A stretch of DNA of 64,000 nucleotides. It comes from Streptomyces sp. NRRL F-5727. Lineage in GTDB: Bacteria > Actinomycetota > Actinomycetes > Streptomycetales > Streptomycetaceae. Shown piece by piece: positions 1 through 7,673 of this stretch. The stretch is from contig NZ_JOGX01000010.1 in the NCBI RefSeq assembly GCF_000719555.1, positions 62,001 through 126,000 on the forward strand. The letters run 5' to 3'. Numbering within the stretch: the stretch's first letter is position 1; every line of letters starts with the position of its first letter. The notes beneath the pieces are model-generated. The model saw only the letters and a program-made list of their open reading frames with translations. It searched no databases and was not told the DNA's origin. Made by a program: the position numbers and the translations under genes.

Positions 1-213
1 GGCAGTGAGTATCCGGCCGTGGTGATCCCGGTCACCATGAGTGCGTGGATGATGCTCCAGCGGAACCTGCTCTACACGGCCGTGACCCGGGCGCGGAAGC
101 TCGTCGTCCTGGTCGGTTCGCGTCGCGCGATCGCCCAGGCGGTCCGTACGGTCTCGGCCGGCCGGCGCTTTACCGCACTGGCTCACCGGCTCACAGGGCC
201 TGCCCCCGTGTGA
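1..213 (+). CDS. RecD-like ATP-dependent DNA helicase, C-terminal fragment
   Basis: The reading frame is open from the first base and ends at TGA 211-213, so only the last 70 residues are present. The segment SEYPAVVIPVTMS followed by NLLYTAVTRAR is the C-terminal helicase signature (motifs V-VI) of superfamily 1 enzymes of the RecD/UvrD_C_2 type; the arginines of TRAR contact ATP. In Streptomyces a RecD-like helicase gene commonly sits just before citrate synthase, which matches the next gene. The upstream end lies outside the window, so domain order and start cannot be judged. Confidence 0.8.
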   Translation, partial: GSEYPAVVIPVTMSAWMMLQRNLLYTAVTRARKLVVLVGSRRAIAQAVRTVSAGRRFTALAHRLTGPAPV

Positions 214-391
214 AAGATCACGGAGGACTACCGGAACCGGGGCGAAGGGGGCAGGATGAGCAGGTTGGCGGCACTGAGTGCCGCCGATTGGCCCAATGGC
301 GACCCCGAGTGCACTCTCCTGAGCCAAGTGGGGGATGGTAGAGACAGTCAGGGCACCTCGAAGAAGAGGCACTACGTCGGTGAGGGATGAC

Positions 392-1681
392 GTGAGCGAC
401 AACTCTGTAGTACTGCGGTACGCGGACGGTGAATACACCTACCCGGTGGTCGAGAGCACCGTCGGCGACCAGGGCTTCGACATCGGGAAGCTGCGAGCCC
501 AGACGGGCCTGGTCACCCTGGACAGCGGATACGGCAACACCGCCGCCTACAAATCCGCGATCACCTACCTCGATGGTGAGCAGGGCATCCTGCGGTACCG
601 CGGTTACCCCATCGAGCAGCTGGCCGAGCAGTCCACCTTCCTGGAGGTGGCGTACCTGCTGATCAACGGCGAGCTGCCGAAGGCCGACGAGCTCGCCGTC
701 TTCCAGAACGAGATCACCCAGCACACGCTGGTCCACGAGGACGTCAAGAACTTCTTCCGCGGCTTCCCGCGGGACGCCCACCCGATGGCGATGCTGTCCT
801 CGGTGGTCTCCGCGCTGTCCACCTTCTACCAGGACAGCCACAACCCGTTCGACGAGCGTCAGCGTCACCTGTCGACGATCCGGCTGCTCGCGAAGCTGCC
901 GACGATCGCGGCGTACGCCTACAAGAAGTCGATCGGCCACCCGTTCGTCTACCCGCGGAACGACCTCGGCTACGTCGAGAACTTCCTGCGCATGACGTTC
1001 TCCGTCCCGGCCCAGGAGTACGAGCTCGACCCGGTCGTCGTGTCGGCGCTCGACAAGCTCCTCATCCTGCACGCGGACCACGAGCAGAACTGTTCGACCT
1101 CCACCGTGCGTCTGGTCGGCTCCTCGCAGGCGAACATGTTCGCCTCGATCTCGGCCGGCATCTCCGCGCTGTGGGGCCCCCTGCACGGCGGCGCCAACCA
1201 GTCCGTGCTGGAGATGCTGGAGGGCATCCAGGCCAACGGCGGCGATGTCGACTCCTTCATCCGCAAGGTGAAGAACAAGGAGGACGGCGTCCGCCTGATG
1301 GGCTTCGGCCACCGGGTGTACAAGTCCTTCGACCCGCGCGCCAAGATCATCAAGGCGGCGGCGCACGACGTCCTCTCGGCCCTCGGCAAGTCCGACGAGC
1401 TGCTGGACATCGCGCTCAAGCTGGAGGAGCACGCGCTCTCCGACGACTACTTCGTCTCGCGCAACCTCTACCCGAACGTGGACTTCTACACGGGCCTCAT
1501 CTACCGCGCGATGGGCTTCCCGACCGAGATGTTCACCGTGCTCTTCGCGCTCGGCCGCCTCCCCGGCTGGATCGCCCAGTGGCACGAGATGATCAAGGAG
1601 CCCGGCTCCCGCATCGGCCGTCCGCGCCAGATCTACACCGGCGAGGTCCTCCGCGACTTCGTCCCGGTCGACGAGCGCTGA
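392..1681 (+). CDS. citA: Citrate synthase (type II)
   Basis: Condenses oxaloacetate and acetyl-CoA to citrate in the cytoplasm, the entry step of the TCA cycle. The 429-residue product has the full catalytic set: HADHEQNCSTST, GPLHGGANQ with the first active-site His, and FGHRVYKSFDPRA with the second His and CoA/oxaloacetate contacts. Length is normal for the hexameric bacterial type. The frame extends upstream to 335, but GTG 392 is preferred because GAGGG lies 5 nt before it and the protein then begins VSDNSVVLRYADGEY, as usual for actinobacterial citrate synthases. It is monocistronic and ends before a strong hairpin. Confidence 0.95.
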   Translation: MSDNSVVLRYADGEYTYPVVESTVGDQGFDIGKLRAQTGLVTLDSGYGNTAAYKSAITYLDGEQGILRYRGYPIEQLAEQSTFLEVAYLLINGELPKADELAVFQNEITQHTLVHEDVKNFFRGFPRDAHPMAMLSSVVSALSTFYQDSHNPFDERQRHLSTIRLLAKLPTIAAYAYKKSIGHPFVYPRNDLGYVENFLRMTFSVPAQEYELDPVVVSALDKLLILHADHEQNCSTSTVRLVGSSQANMFASISAGISALWGPLHGGANQSVLEMLEGIQANGGDVDSFIRKVKNKEDGVRLMGFGHRVYKSFDPRAKIIKAAAHDVLSALGKSDELLDIALKLEEHALSDDYFVSRNLYPNVDFYTGLIYRAMGFPTEMFTVLFALGRLPGWIAQWHEMIKEPGSRIGRPRQIYTGEVLRDFVPVDER

Positions 1682-1716
1682 GCCGACCCCGCACAGGTCT
1701 GCTGAGAGCTCCGGAG

Positions 1717-1768
1717 CGCCCCGGAGGCGAACCGAGCCTCGAGAAACGCCCCGGAGGCGAACCGAGCC
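1717..1768. repeat. Two-copy direct repeat downstream of citA
   Basis: The 22-base unit CGCCCCGGAGGCGAACCGAG+CC occurs at 1717-1738 and again at 1747-1768, a 30-base period, and is immediately followed by the terminator stem. Each unit carries a short internal GCCCCGGAGGC dyad. Function is unknown; it may be replication slippage in 3' untranslated sequence. Confidence 0.7.
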
Positions 1769-1780
1769 CCGAAAACAAAG

Positions 1781-1828
1781 AAGCGCCCCGCTCTCCGATC
1801 CCCCCACGGGTCGGCGAGCGGGGCGCTT
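1781..1828 (+). terminator. citA terminator hairpin
   Basis: AAGCGCCCCGCTC (1781-1793) pairs perfectly with GAGCGGGGCGCTT (1816-1828), giving a 13-bp stem and a 22-base loop. There is no U-tract, as is usual in streptomycetes. Confidence 0.8.
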
Positions 1829-2104
1829 CCCATATCCCCGGTGCGGATTCCCCCCACGGGATCCGGGCCGGGCGTCCGGTGCGCGGTCTGCCGGGGTACG
1901 TACGGGAGGGCCGCTCAAGCTCCCCGCTGCACGTGCCCCGGCCGCGCTTGCCTGTCGGGACGTCCCCCAAGACATCCCGGCGAACGTCCCCCAAGACGTT
2001 CTGGCATCGCCCACTTAGACTCGCGAACAGCCCAGATGGTTACCCCCCAATATCTGTGATCTAGGTCTCTTTGTGAAGGACTTGTGCGTCACGTGTAGGT
2101 GAAA

Positions 2105-4309
2105 TCAACGGAACCGCCGCAGGCGCAGGCTGTTCGTCACGACGAACACGGACGAGAAAGCCATGGTCAGACCGGCGATCATCGGGTTGAGCAGACCGGC
2201 CGCGGCGAGCGGCAGCGCGGCCACGTTGTAGCCGAAGGCCCACGCCAGGTTTCCCTTGATCGTCGCCAGGGTGCGGCGGGAGAGCCGGATCGCGTCGGCG
2301 GCCACCCGCAGGTCGCCCCGGACCAGGGTGAGGTCGCTCGCCTCGATGGCGGCGTCCGTCCCGGTGCCCATCGCGAGCCCCAGGTCGGCGGTGGCGAGCG
2401 CGGCGGCGTCGTTGACGCCGTCGCCGACCATGGCGACGGTACGGCCCTCGGCCTGGAGCCGCCGGACCACGGCGGCCTTCTCCTCGGGCAGCACCTCGGC
2501 GATCACCTCGTCGATGCCGACCTGGGCCGCGACGGTCCCGGCGACGGTCCGGTGGTCGCCGGTGAGGAGCACCGGCCGCAGCCCGAGGGCGCGGAGCCGG
2601 GTGACGGCCTCGGCGCTGGTGTCCTTGACGGCGTCGGCGACGGTGAGGGAGCCGCGCAGCACCCCGTCCCAGGCGACGAGCACCGCCCCGGCCTCGACGC
2701 CGTCCGGCACCGGCACCTCCTCGGCGGCGAGCAGCGCGGCCCGCCCGGCGAGGACGAGCCGGCCGTCGACGGAGCCGCGGACGCCGAGCCCGGGGACGTT
2801 CTCGAAGCCCTTGGGGACGGGCAGCTCGCCGACGGGGATCCCGAGCCGTTCGGCGGCCCCGGCGGCGACGGCGCGGGCGACGGGGTGCTCGGAGGAGTGC
2901 TCCAGGGCCCCGGCGAGCCGCAGCAGCTCCCGCTCGTCGGTGGAGCCGGCCGGGTGGACGCCGGTGAGGGTCATCCGGCCGGTGGTGACGGTGCCGGTCT
3001 TGTCGAGGACGACGGTGTCGACGCGGCGGGTGGACTCCAGGACCTCGGGGCCCTTGATGAGGATGCCGAGCTGGGCGCCGCGGCCGGTGCCGACGAGCAG
3101 CGCGGTGGGGGTGGCGAGGCCGAGGGCGCAGGGGCAGGCGATGATCAGGACGGCGACGGCGGCGGTGAACGCGGCGGTCGCGCCGGCGCCGGAGCCGAGC
3201 CAGAAGCCGAGGGTGGCGAGGGCGATCAGCAGGACGACGGGGACGAAGACGGCGGAGACCCGGTCGGCGAGCCGCTGCACCTCGGCCTTGCCGCTCTGCG
3301 CCTCCTCGACGAGCTGTGCCATCCGGGCGAGCCGGGTGTCGGCGCCGACCCGGGTGGCCCGGACGACGAGCCGGCCGGAGACGTTGACGCAGCCGCCGCT
3401 GACGGGGGAGCCGGCGGTGACGTCGACGGGCAGCGACTCGCCGGTGAGCAGGGAGGCGTCGACGGCGGAGGCGCCCTCGGCGACGGTGCCGTCGGTGGCG
3501 ATCTTCTCGCCGGGGCGTACGACGAAGAGCTCGCCGGTCCGCAGGTCGGCCACCGGCACCCGTACCTCGCCGGCTTCCCTGAGGACGGCGACGTCCTTGG
3601 CGCCGAGGTCCATCAGAGCGCGGAGGGCGGCGCCGGCCTTCCGTTTGGCGCGGGCCTCCAGATAGCGGCCGAGGAGGATGAAGACGGTGACGCCGGCGGC
3701 GACCTCCAGGTAGATCGTGGAGGAGGCGTCGGCGCGGTCGACGGTGAGGTCGAAGCCGTGCCGCATCCCGGGCATGCCGGCGTCGCCGAGGAAGAGCGCC
3801 CACAGGGACCAGCCGTAGGCGGCGAGGGTGCCGACCGAGACGAGGGTGTCCATGGTGGCGGCGCCGTGCCGGAGGTTGGTCCAGGCGGCCCGGTGGAAGG
3901 GGAGGCCGCCCCAGACGACGACGGGGGAGGCGAGGACGAGGGAGAGCCACTGCCAGTTGTCGAACTGGAGGGCGGGGACCATGGCGAGCAGGACGACGGG
4001 GGCGGCGAGGACGGCGGAGACGGTGAGCCGGCCGCGCAGCGCGGCGAGCTCGGGGTCGGCGTCCGGTTCCGCGGGCGCCTCGGGCTCCGGCGGTGCGGGC
4101 TCCTCCGCGGTGTAGCCGGTCTTCACCACGGTGGCGATGAGCGCGTCGACGCCGACCTCGGGGGCGTGTTCGACGTGCGCCTTCTCGGTGGCGTAGTTGA
4201 CGGTCGCGGTGACGCCGTCCATCCGGTTGAGCTTCTTCTCGATGCGGGCCGCGCAGGAGGCGCAGGTCATTCCGCCGATGGTCAGCTCGGTGACGGTGGT
4301 GCTGGGCAT
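2105..4309 (-). CDS. copA: Copper-translocating P-type ATPase
   Basis: Membrane pump of the P1B-1 class that exports Cu(I). The 734-residue protein starts with a heavy-metal-associated domain (GMTCASC, about residues 12-17), then membrane segments, the TGES actuator motif, the CPC metal site in IACPCALGLATPTAL, the phosphorylation motif DKTGT and the hinge motif GDGVND. An upstream TTG (4321) is in frame, but ATG 4309 gives the normal MPSTTVTELTIGGMTC start. It follows copZ on the same strand, separated by a hairpin, so both likely respond to copper through the operator at 4647-4665. Confidence 0.95.
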   Translation of the reverse strand: MPSTTVTELTIGGMTCASCAARIEKKLNRMDGVTATVNYATEKAHVEHAPEVGVDALIATVVKTGYTAEEPAPPEPEAPAEPDADPELAALRGRLTVSAVLAAPVVLLAMVPALQFDNWQWLSLVLASPVVVWGGLPFHRAAWTNLRHGAATMDTLVSVGTLAAYGWSLWALFLGDAGMPGMRHGFDLTVDRADASSTIYLEVAAGVTVFILLGRYLEARAKRKAGAALRALMDLGAKDVAVLREAGEVRVPVADLRTGELFVVRPGEKIATDGTVAEGASAVDASLLTGESLPVDVTAGSPVSGGCVNVSGRLVVRATRVGADTRLARMAQLVEEAQSGKAEVQRLADRVSAVFVPVVLLIALATLGFWLGSGAGATAAFTAAVAVLIIACPCALGLATPTALLVGTGRGAQLGILIKGPEVLESTRRVDTVVLDKTGTVTTGRMTLTGVHPAGSTDERELLRLAGALEHSSEHPVARAVAAGAAERLGIPVGELPVPKGFENVPGLGVRGSVDGRLVLAGRAALLAAEEVPVPDGVEAGAVLVAWDGVLRGSLTVADAVKDTSAEAVTRLRALGLRPVLLTGDHRTVAGTVAAQVGIDEVIAEVLPEEKAAVVRRLQAEGRTVAMVGDGVNDAAALATADLGLAMGTGTDAAIEASDLTLVRGDLRVAADAIRLSRRTLATIKGNLAWAFGYNVAALPLAAAGLLNPMIAGLTMAFSSVFVVTNSLRLRRFR

Positions 4310-4326
4310 GTGCGGTTCCAAAGGGG

Positions 4327-4360
4327 AGCAGGGCCGTACCCGTAACGGTACGACCCTGCT
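4327..4360 (-). terminator. Hairpin between copZ and copA
   Basis: AGCAGGGCCGTACC (4327-4340) pairs with GGTACGACCCTGCT (4347-4360) with one mismatch. Placed after the copZ stop and just before copA, it may attenuate transcription so that the small chaperone is made in excess over the pump. Confidence 0.6.
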
Positions 4361-4381
4361 CGGACAGTCGGCGGCCGGCGG

Positions 4382-4606
4382 TCAGACCAGCTCGTAGCCG
4401 GCCTCGTCGACGGCGGCGGCGACGGCCTCGCGGTCCAGGGGGGCGGTGGAGACCACGGTGACCTCGCCGGTCTTGGCGACGGCGGTGACGGAGGAGACGC
4501 CGGGGATCGCGGAGATCTCGCCGGAGACGGCGCCCTCGCAGTGGCCGCAGGTCATGCCCTTGACCTGGTAGACGGTGGTGAGTTCGGTCTGCGTCTCGGC
4601 GGCCAT
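4382..4606 (-). CDS. copZ: Copper chaperone, heavy-metal-associated domain
   Basis: A 74-residue single HMA domain with the Cu(I)-binding motif GMTCGHC near residues 17-23 and the usual beta-alpha-beta-beta-alpha-beta length. It binds cytoplasmic Cu(I) and delivers it to CopA. GAGGAG lies 7-12 bases before the ATG on the minus strand. It is the first gene after the CsoR-like operator and is transcribed toward copA. Confidence 0.93.
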   Translation of the reverse strand: MAAETQTELTTVYQVKGMTCGHCEGAVSGEISAIPGVSSVTAVAKTGEVTVVSTAPLDREAVAAAVDEAGYELV

Positions 4607-4646
4607 GGTGGTCTCCTCGTTCGGTCGGAGTCGTACGACTCGATGC

Positions 4647-4665
4647 TATACCCCTAGGGGGTATA
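4647..4665 (-). promoter_or_regulatory. CsoR-like copper operator
   Basis: The palindrome TATACCCC-TAG-GGGGTATA has perfect 8-base arms and lies 41 bases upstream of the copZ start. TACCC...GGGTA cores are the known binding pattern of CsoR repressors, which release DNA on Cu(I) binding. The stop codon of the upstream prsW-like gene (4654-4656) sits inside it. No csoR gene is in the window. Confidence 0.8.
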
Positions 4666-5601
4666 AATTCCAGTCCGGTCGGGCTCGCGCCGCGCCAGCG
4701 ATCTCAGCCACGCCAGCCCCACCAGCGTCACCAGCACCAGGCCGCCCACCGAGAAGAGGGTGAAGAGGTGCTCCTGCTCGGAGGTGGGCCGCGGGATGTA
4801 GCCCTGGGCGAAGAGGGAGCGGTCCAGGTCCGTGGTGGTCAGCTGGAGGACGAGCCAGAGCGCGATCCCGTGCATCGAGTCCCAGAGCGCGTGCAGCACC
4901 GCCACCCCCAGGTAGGTGCCGACGACGGGGCCGGTGAGGCGGAAGCGGCCGTCGGGGCGGCGGTGGGAGAAGAGCACCGCGCCCGCGACGGCCGTCCACA
5001 GGCCGTGGCCGAAGGGGGCGAGCAGTCCGCGGAGGACCTCCGTCTCCAGGAGGGAGCGCAGGTCGATGCCGTCCATGGTGACCGCGGCGTTGAAGGCGTA
5101 CCCCGCGCTCTCGAAGGCGGCGAAGCCGAAGCCGACCGTGCCGCCGAGCACCAGACCGGCGCGCCGGCCGCGCAGATACGGGCGGTGCCGGACGACGAAC
5201 ATCAGGGCGGCCAGCTTCACCGCCTCCTCGATCAGCCCGACCCCGAGGAACATCCACAGGGAGGGGTGGAGGAGGTAGTACTCCATGACCGAGGCGCCGA
5301 GGACGCCCAGGACGCCGCCGGTGACGAAGCAGCCGAGGATCACCGGCAGCCCGAGGTCGCGGCCGTGCCGCTCGTACGCCCACAGGACGAAGACGCCCGG
5401 GACCAGGAAGCTGCCCAGCAGGATCAGGGTGGGCAGCAGGGTGGTGTTGGCGGTGGCGTACGTGACCACCGCGGTCAGCGCCCACAGGGCCAGGCCGCCC
5501 CCCAGGCACCGCTTCCACAGCCCGGGCCGCGGCCCGGCGGGCTCGGGGGGAGCCGGAGGCGGCGGGGGAGGGGTCTGGGGGGTGGACCGGTACTCGTACA
5601 T
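4654..5601 (-). CDS. PrsW-family intramembrane metalloprotease-like protein
   Basis: A 315-residue polytopic membrane protein with a proline-rich cytoplasmic N-terminus (residues ~8-28) and about eight hydrophobic segments. The PrsW signature is visible as GLIEEAVKLAAL, with the EE-x-x-K motif; later HALWDSMHG supplies a further conserved polar cluster. PrsW proteins cleave membrane anti-sigma factors or act as membrane peptidases; the substrate here is unknown. ATG 5601 is chosen because GGAGG precedes it; upstream in-frame sequence is not protein-like. It is divergent from the antiporter gene (64-bp gap) and its 3' end overlaps the copZ operator. Confidence 0.85.
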   Translation of the reverse strand: MYEYRSTPQTPPPPPPAPPEPAGPRPGLWKRCLGGGLALWALTAVVTYATANTTLLPTLILLGSFLVPGVFVLWAYERHGRDLGLPVILGCFVTGGVLGVLGASVMEYYLLHPSLWMFLGVGLIEEAVKLAALMFVVRHRPYLRGRRAGLVLGGTVGFGFAAFESAGYAFNAAVTMDGIDLRSLLETEVLRGLLAPFGHGLWTAVAGAVLFSHRRPDGRFRLTGPVVGTYLGVAVLHALWDSMHGIALWLVLQLTTTDLDRSLFAQGYIPRPTSEQEHLFTLFSVGGLVLVTLVGLAWLRSLARREPDRTGIYTP

Positions 5602-5665
5602 CCGCGGGCCTCCAAGTCCCTCCGCCGACAGGGCATCTGACCGGAGCTTATGGTAGATACCCGAT

Positions 5666-6874
5666 ATGTCGCATTCGGGGAGCACGCTCGTCCTGATCAT
5701 GGTGATCGCCGTCCTGGCGCCCCTGCTGGCGTACTGGGTGGGGCGCCGGATCCCCGTGCCGCTCGCCGTCTTCGAGATCCTCCTCGGCATCGTCATCGGC
5801 CCCGACGTCCTCGGCTGGGCCCACTCGGACGAGCTGATCGACGGCCTCTCGGAGCTCGGGCTCACCATGCTGATCTTCCTCGCCGGGTACGAGATCGAGT
5901 TCGGCAAGGTCCGCGGCGACACGCTCAGGCGCTCGGTGTGGGCGTGGCTGGCCGCGCTCGCCCTCGGGCTCACCGCCGGCGTCCTACTCGGCGGCGGCTA
6001 CTCCACCGGGGTCTTCATCGGCGTGGCCCTCACCAGCACCGCCCTCGGCACCGTCCTGCCCGTGCTGCGGGACTCCGGCGGGCTGCGCGGCCGCTTCGGC
6101 TCGGTCGTCATGGCCTTCGGCGCGGTCGGCGAGTTCGGGCCGATCATCGCCATGGCGCTGCTGCTCAGCGGGCGCACCGCCGCCGAGTCCACGGTGCTGC
6201 TCGCGGTCTTCGCCGCGCTCACCGCGGCCGCCGTCTCCTGGGCACTGCGGCCCCGCCCGCCGTGGTTCGCCGCCGTCATCGCCAGGACCCTGCACACCAG
6301 CGGCCAGTTCGCGGTCCGCTTCGTCTTCCTGCTGCTCGCCCTGATGCTCGGGGCCTCGACGGCGCTCGGCCTCGACGTCCTGCTCGGCGCCTTCGCCGCC
6401 GGGCTCATCACCCGGCTGGTGCTCACCGGGGCGGCGCCCGAGGCCGGCCCGGAGATCCTGGCGAAGGTCGAGGGGGTCGGCTTCGGCTTCCTCGTGCCGG
6501 TCTTCTTCGTCGTCACCGGCATCGAGTTCGATCTGGACTCGCTGCTCTCCGGCGGCCGGGCGCTGCTGCTCCTGCCGGTCTTCCTGCTGCTCTTCCTGGT
6601 GGTGCGCGGCGGTCCGATGTGGTTCCTCGCCCCGCGCGACCTCGACCGGACGGACCGCGGCGCGCTGGTGCTGTACGGCTCCACCGCGCTGCCGCTCGTC
6701 GTCGCCATCACCACCATCGGCCTGGACGACAGGGCCCTGTCGGCGGGCGAGGCGGCGGCGCTGGTGGGCGCCGGGATGGTCTCCGTCCTGGTCTTCCCGC
6801 TGCTCGCGATGCGGCTGCGGGCAGGCCGGGAGCCGGTGCCGGAGGAGGTGGTCAGTGAGTCGGAGCCGTGGTGA
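5666..6874 (+). CDS. Cation/proton antiporter (CPA2/Kef type)
   Basis: A 402-residue integral membrane protein with about 12 hydrophobic helices and no soluble C-terminal domain. Features of the sodium/hydrogen exchanger family are LGIVIGPDVLGW near the N-terminus, GYEIEFGKVR and the polar in-helix stretch ALTSTALGTVLPVLRD. It probably exchanges Na+ or K+ for protons. No Shine-Dalgarno precedes ATG 5666, but TAGATA lies six bases upstream (5654-5659), so the message may be leaderless. Its last 23 bases overlap the 3' end of the convergent TetR gene. Confidence 0.85.
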   Translation: MSHSGSTLVLIMVIAVLAPLLAYWVGRRIPVPLAVFEILLGIVIGPDVLGWAHSDELIDGLSELGLTMLIFLAGYEIEFGKVRGDTLRRSVWAWLAALALGLTAGVLLGGGYSTGVFIGVALTSTALGTVLPVLRDSGGLRGRFGSVVMAFGAVGEFGPIIAMALLLSGRTAAESTVLLAVFAALTAAAVSWALRPRPPWFAAVIARTLHTSGQFAVRFVFLLLALMLGASTALGLDVLLGAFAAGLITRLVLTGAAPEAGPEILAKVEGVGFGFLVPVFFVVTGIEFDLDSLLSGGRALLLLPVFLLLFLVVRGGPMWFLAPRDLDRTDRGALVLYGSTALPLVVAITTIGLDDRALSAGEAAALVGAGMVSVLVFPLLAMRLRAGREPVPEEVVSESEPW

Positions 6875-7511
6875 CCGCCGCGCCGGCCGGCGTCTCGCCG
6901 ACGATCGGGGCCAGATAGCGGAACAGCACCTTCTTCAGCTCGGCCACGGCCGCGTCCCGCACCGGGCCCTCGGGGGCGGCGACGATCAGCGCGAGCCCGC
7001 CCTTGAAGACGGCGAAGGCCATGTCGGCGACCCGGTCCAGCTCGGCGGCGCCGAGCGGCGGGACGGCCCGCGCGCCGATCGTCTCGCGGACCTGGGAGAG
7101 CAGCGAGGCGTGCAGCTCGTCGTGCTCCTCGGCGATCCGGCCGGGGACCTCGGAGCCGTGCATCAGGGCGAGGAAGGCCGGGTTGAGGCAGTTGAACTCG
7201 ATCATCGGGTCGAGCACCGCGTCGATCAGCTCCGGCAGCGGCAGCGCCATGTTGGCCGGGGTGAAGACCTGGCCGTGGGTCTCGCGCATCTGCTGGATGA
7301 GCCGGCCGCCGAGCTCGATCGCGATCGCTTCCTTGTTCGGGAAGTACTGGTAGAGCGTGCCCGGCGAGACCTGGGCCTCTCGGGCGATCGCGTTGGTGCT
7401 GGTGGCCGTGTAGCCGTTGGCGCAGAACACGTCGGCGGCCGCCTGGAGCAGCTGGGAGATGCGGCGCTCGCCGCGGGCCTGTCGGCGGCGCGGCTTCGGG
7501 TCCTCGGGCAT
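6852..7511 (-). CDS. TetR-family repressor of the adjacent MMPL exporter
   Basis: A 219-residue regulator. Residues ~15-60 form a TetR DNA-binding domain (QAAADVFCANGYTATSTNAIAREAQVSPGTLYQYFPNKEAI), and the remainder is an all-helical ligand domain. AGGAGG lies 13 bases before ATG 7511. It is divergent from the MMPL gene, and two matching dyads lie in the shared intergenic region, so autoregulation and control of the exporter are likely. The inducing ligand cannot be inferred. Confidence 0.9.
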   Translation of the reverse strand: MPEDPKPRRRQARGERRISQLLQAAADVFCANGYTATSTNAIAREAQVSPGTLYQYFPNKEAIAIELGGRLIQQMRETHGQVFTPANMALPLPELIDAVLDPMIEFNCLNPAFLALMHGSEVPGRIAEEHDELHASLLSQVRETIGARAVPPLGAAELDRVADMAFAVFKGGLALIVAAPEGPVRDAAVAELKKVLFRYLAPIVGETPAGAAVTTAPTH

Positions 7512-7545
7512 GGCTGTCCCCAGTCCTCCTCGATACGCGTTGACA

Positions 7546-7596
7546 AATGCGAGAGGTCGCTCGCATTCTTGGATAACGCGAGCGATCACTCGTGTT
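7546..7596. promoter_or_regulatory. Two tandem TetR operators
   Basis: AATGCGAG-N6-CTCGCATT (7546-7567, perfect) is followed by AACGCGAG-N6-CTCGTGTT (7575-7596, one mismatch). Both have the same architecture, with centres 29 bases apart, between the tetR and MMPL genes. Confidence 0.75.
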
Positions 7597-7673
7597 TGCC
7601 AGTCTATGGCAATGGGCGGCCCCCGCGACCTGCCGGGAAGCGAGAGCGGGGGCCACGGTGAAGGGGACACCGC

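Larger units (their letters stand above)
1682..2104. other. Intergenic region between convergent citA and copA
   Basis: No credible gene is visible. The region holds a tandem 30-bp-period repeat (1717-1768) and the citA terminator hairpin (1781-1828). The remaining 275 bases up to the copA stop show no further strong hairpin or promoter; long open frames here are high-GC shadows. Confidence 0.6.

Noticed and set aside
2061..3950. Arg/Pro-rich 629-residue minus-strand frame and many similar long frames
   Set aside because: They lie out of frame over recognised genes (here copA) and have the Arg/Pro/Gly composition of GC-rich shadow frames.
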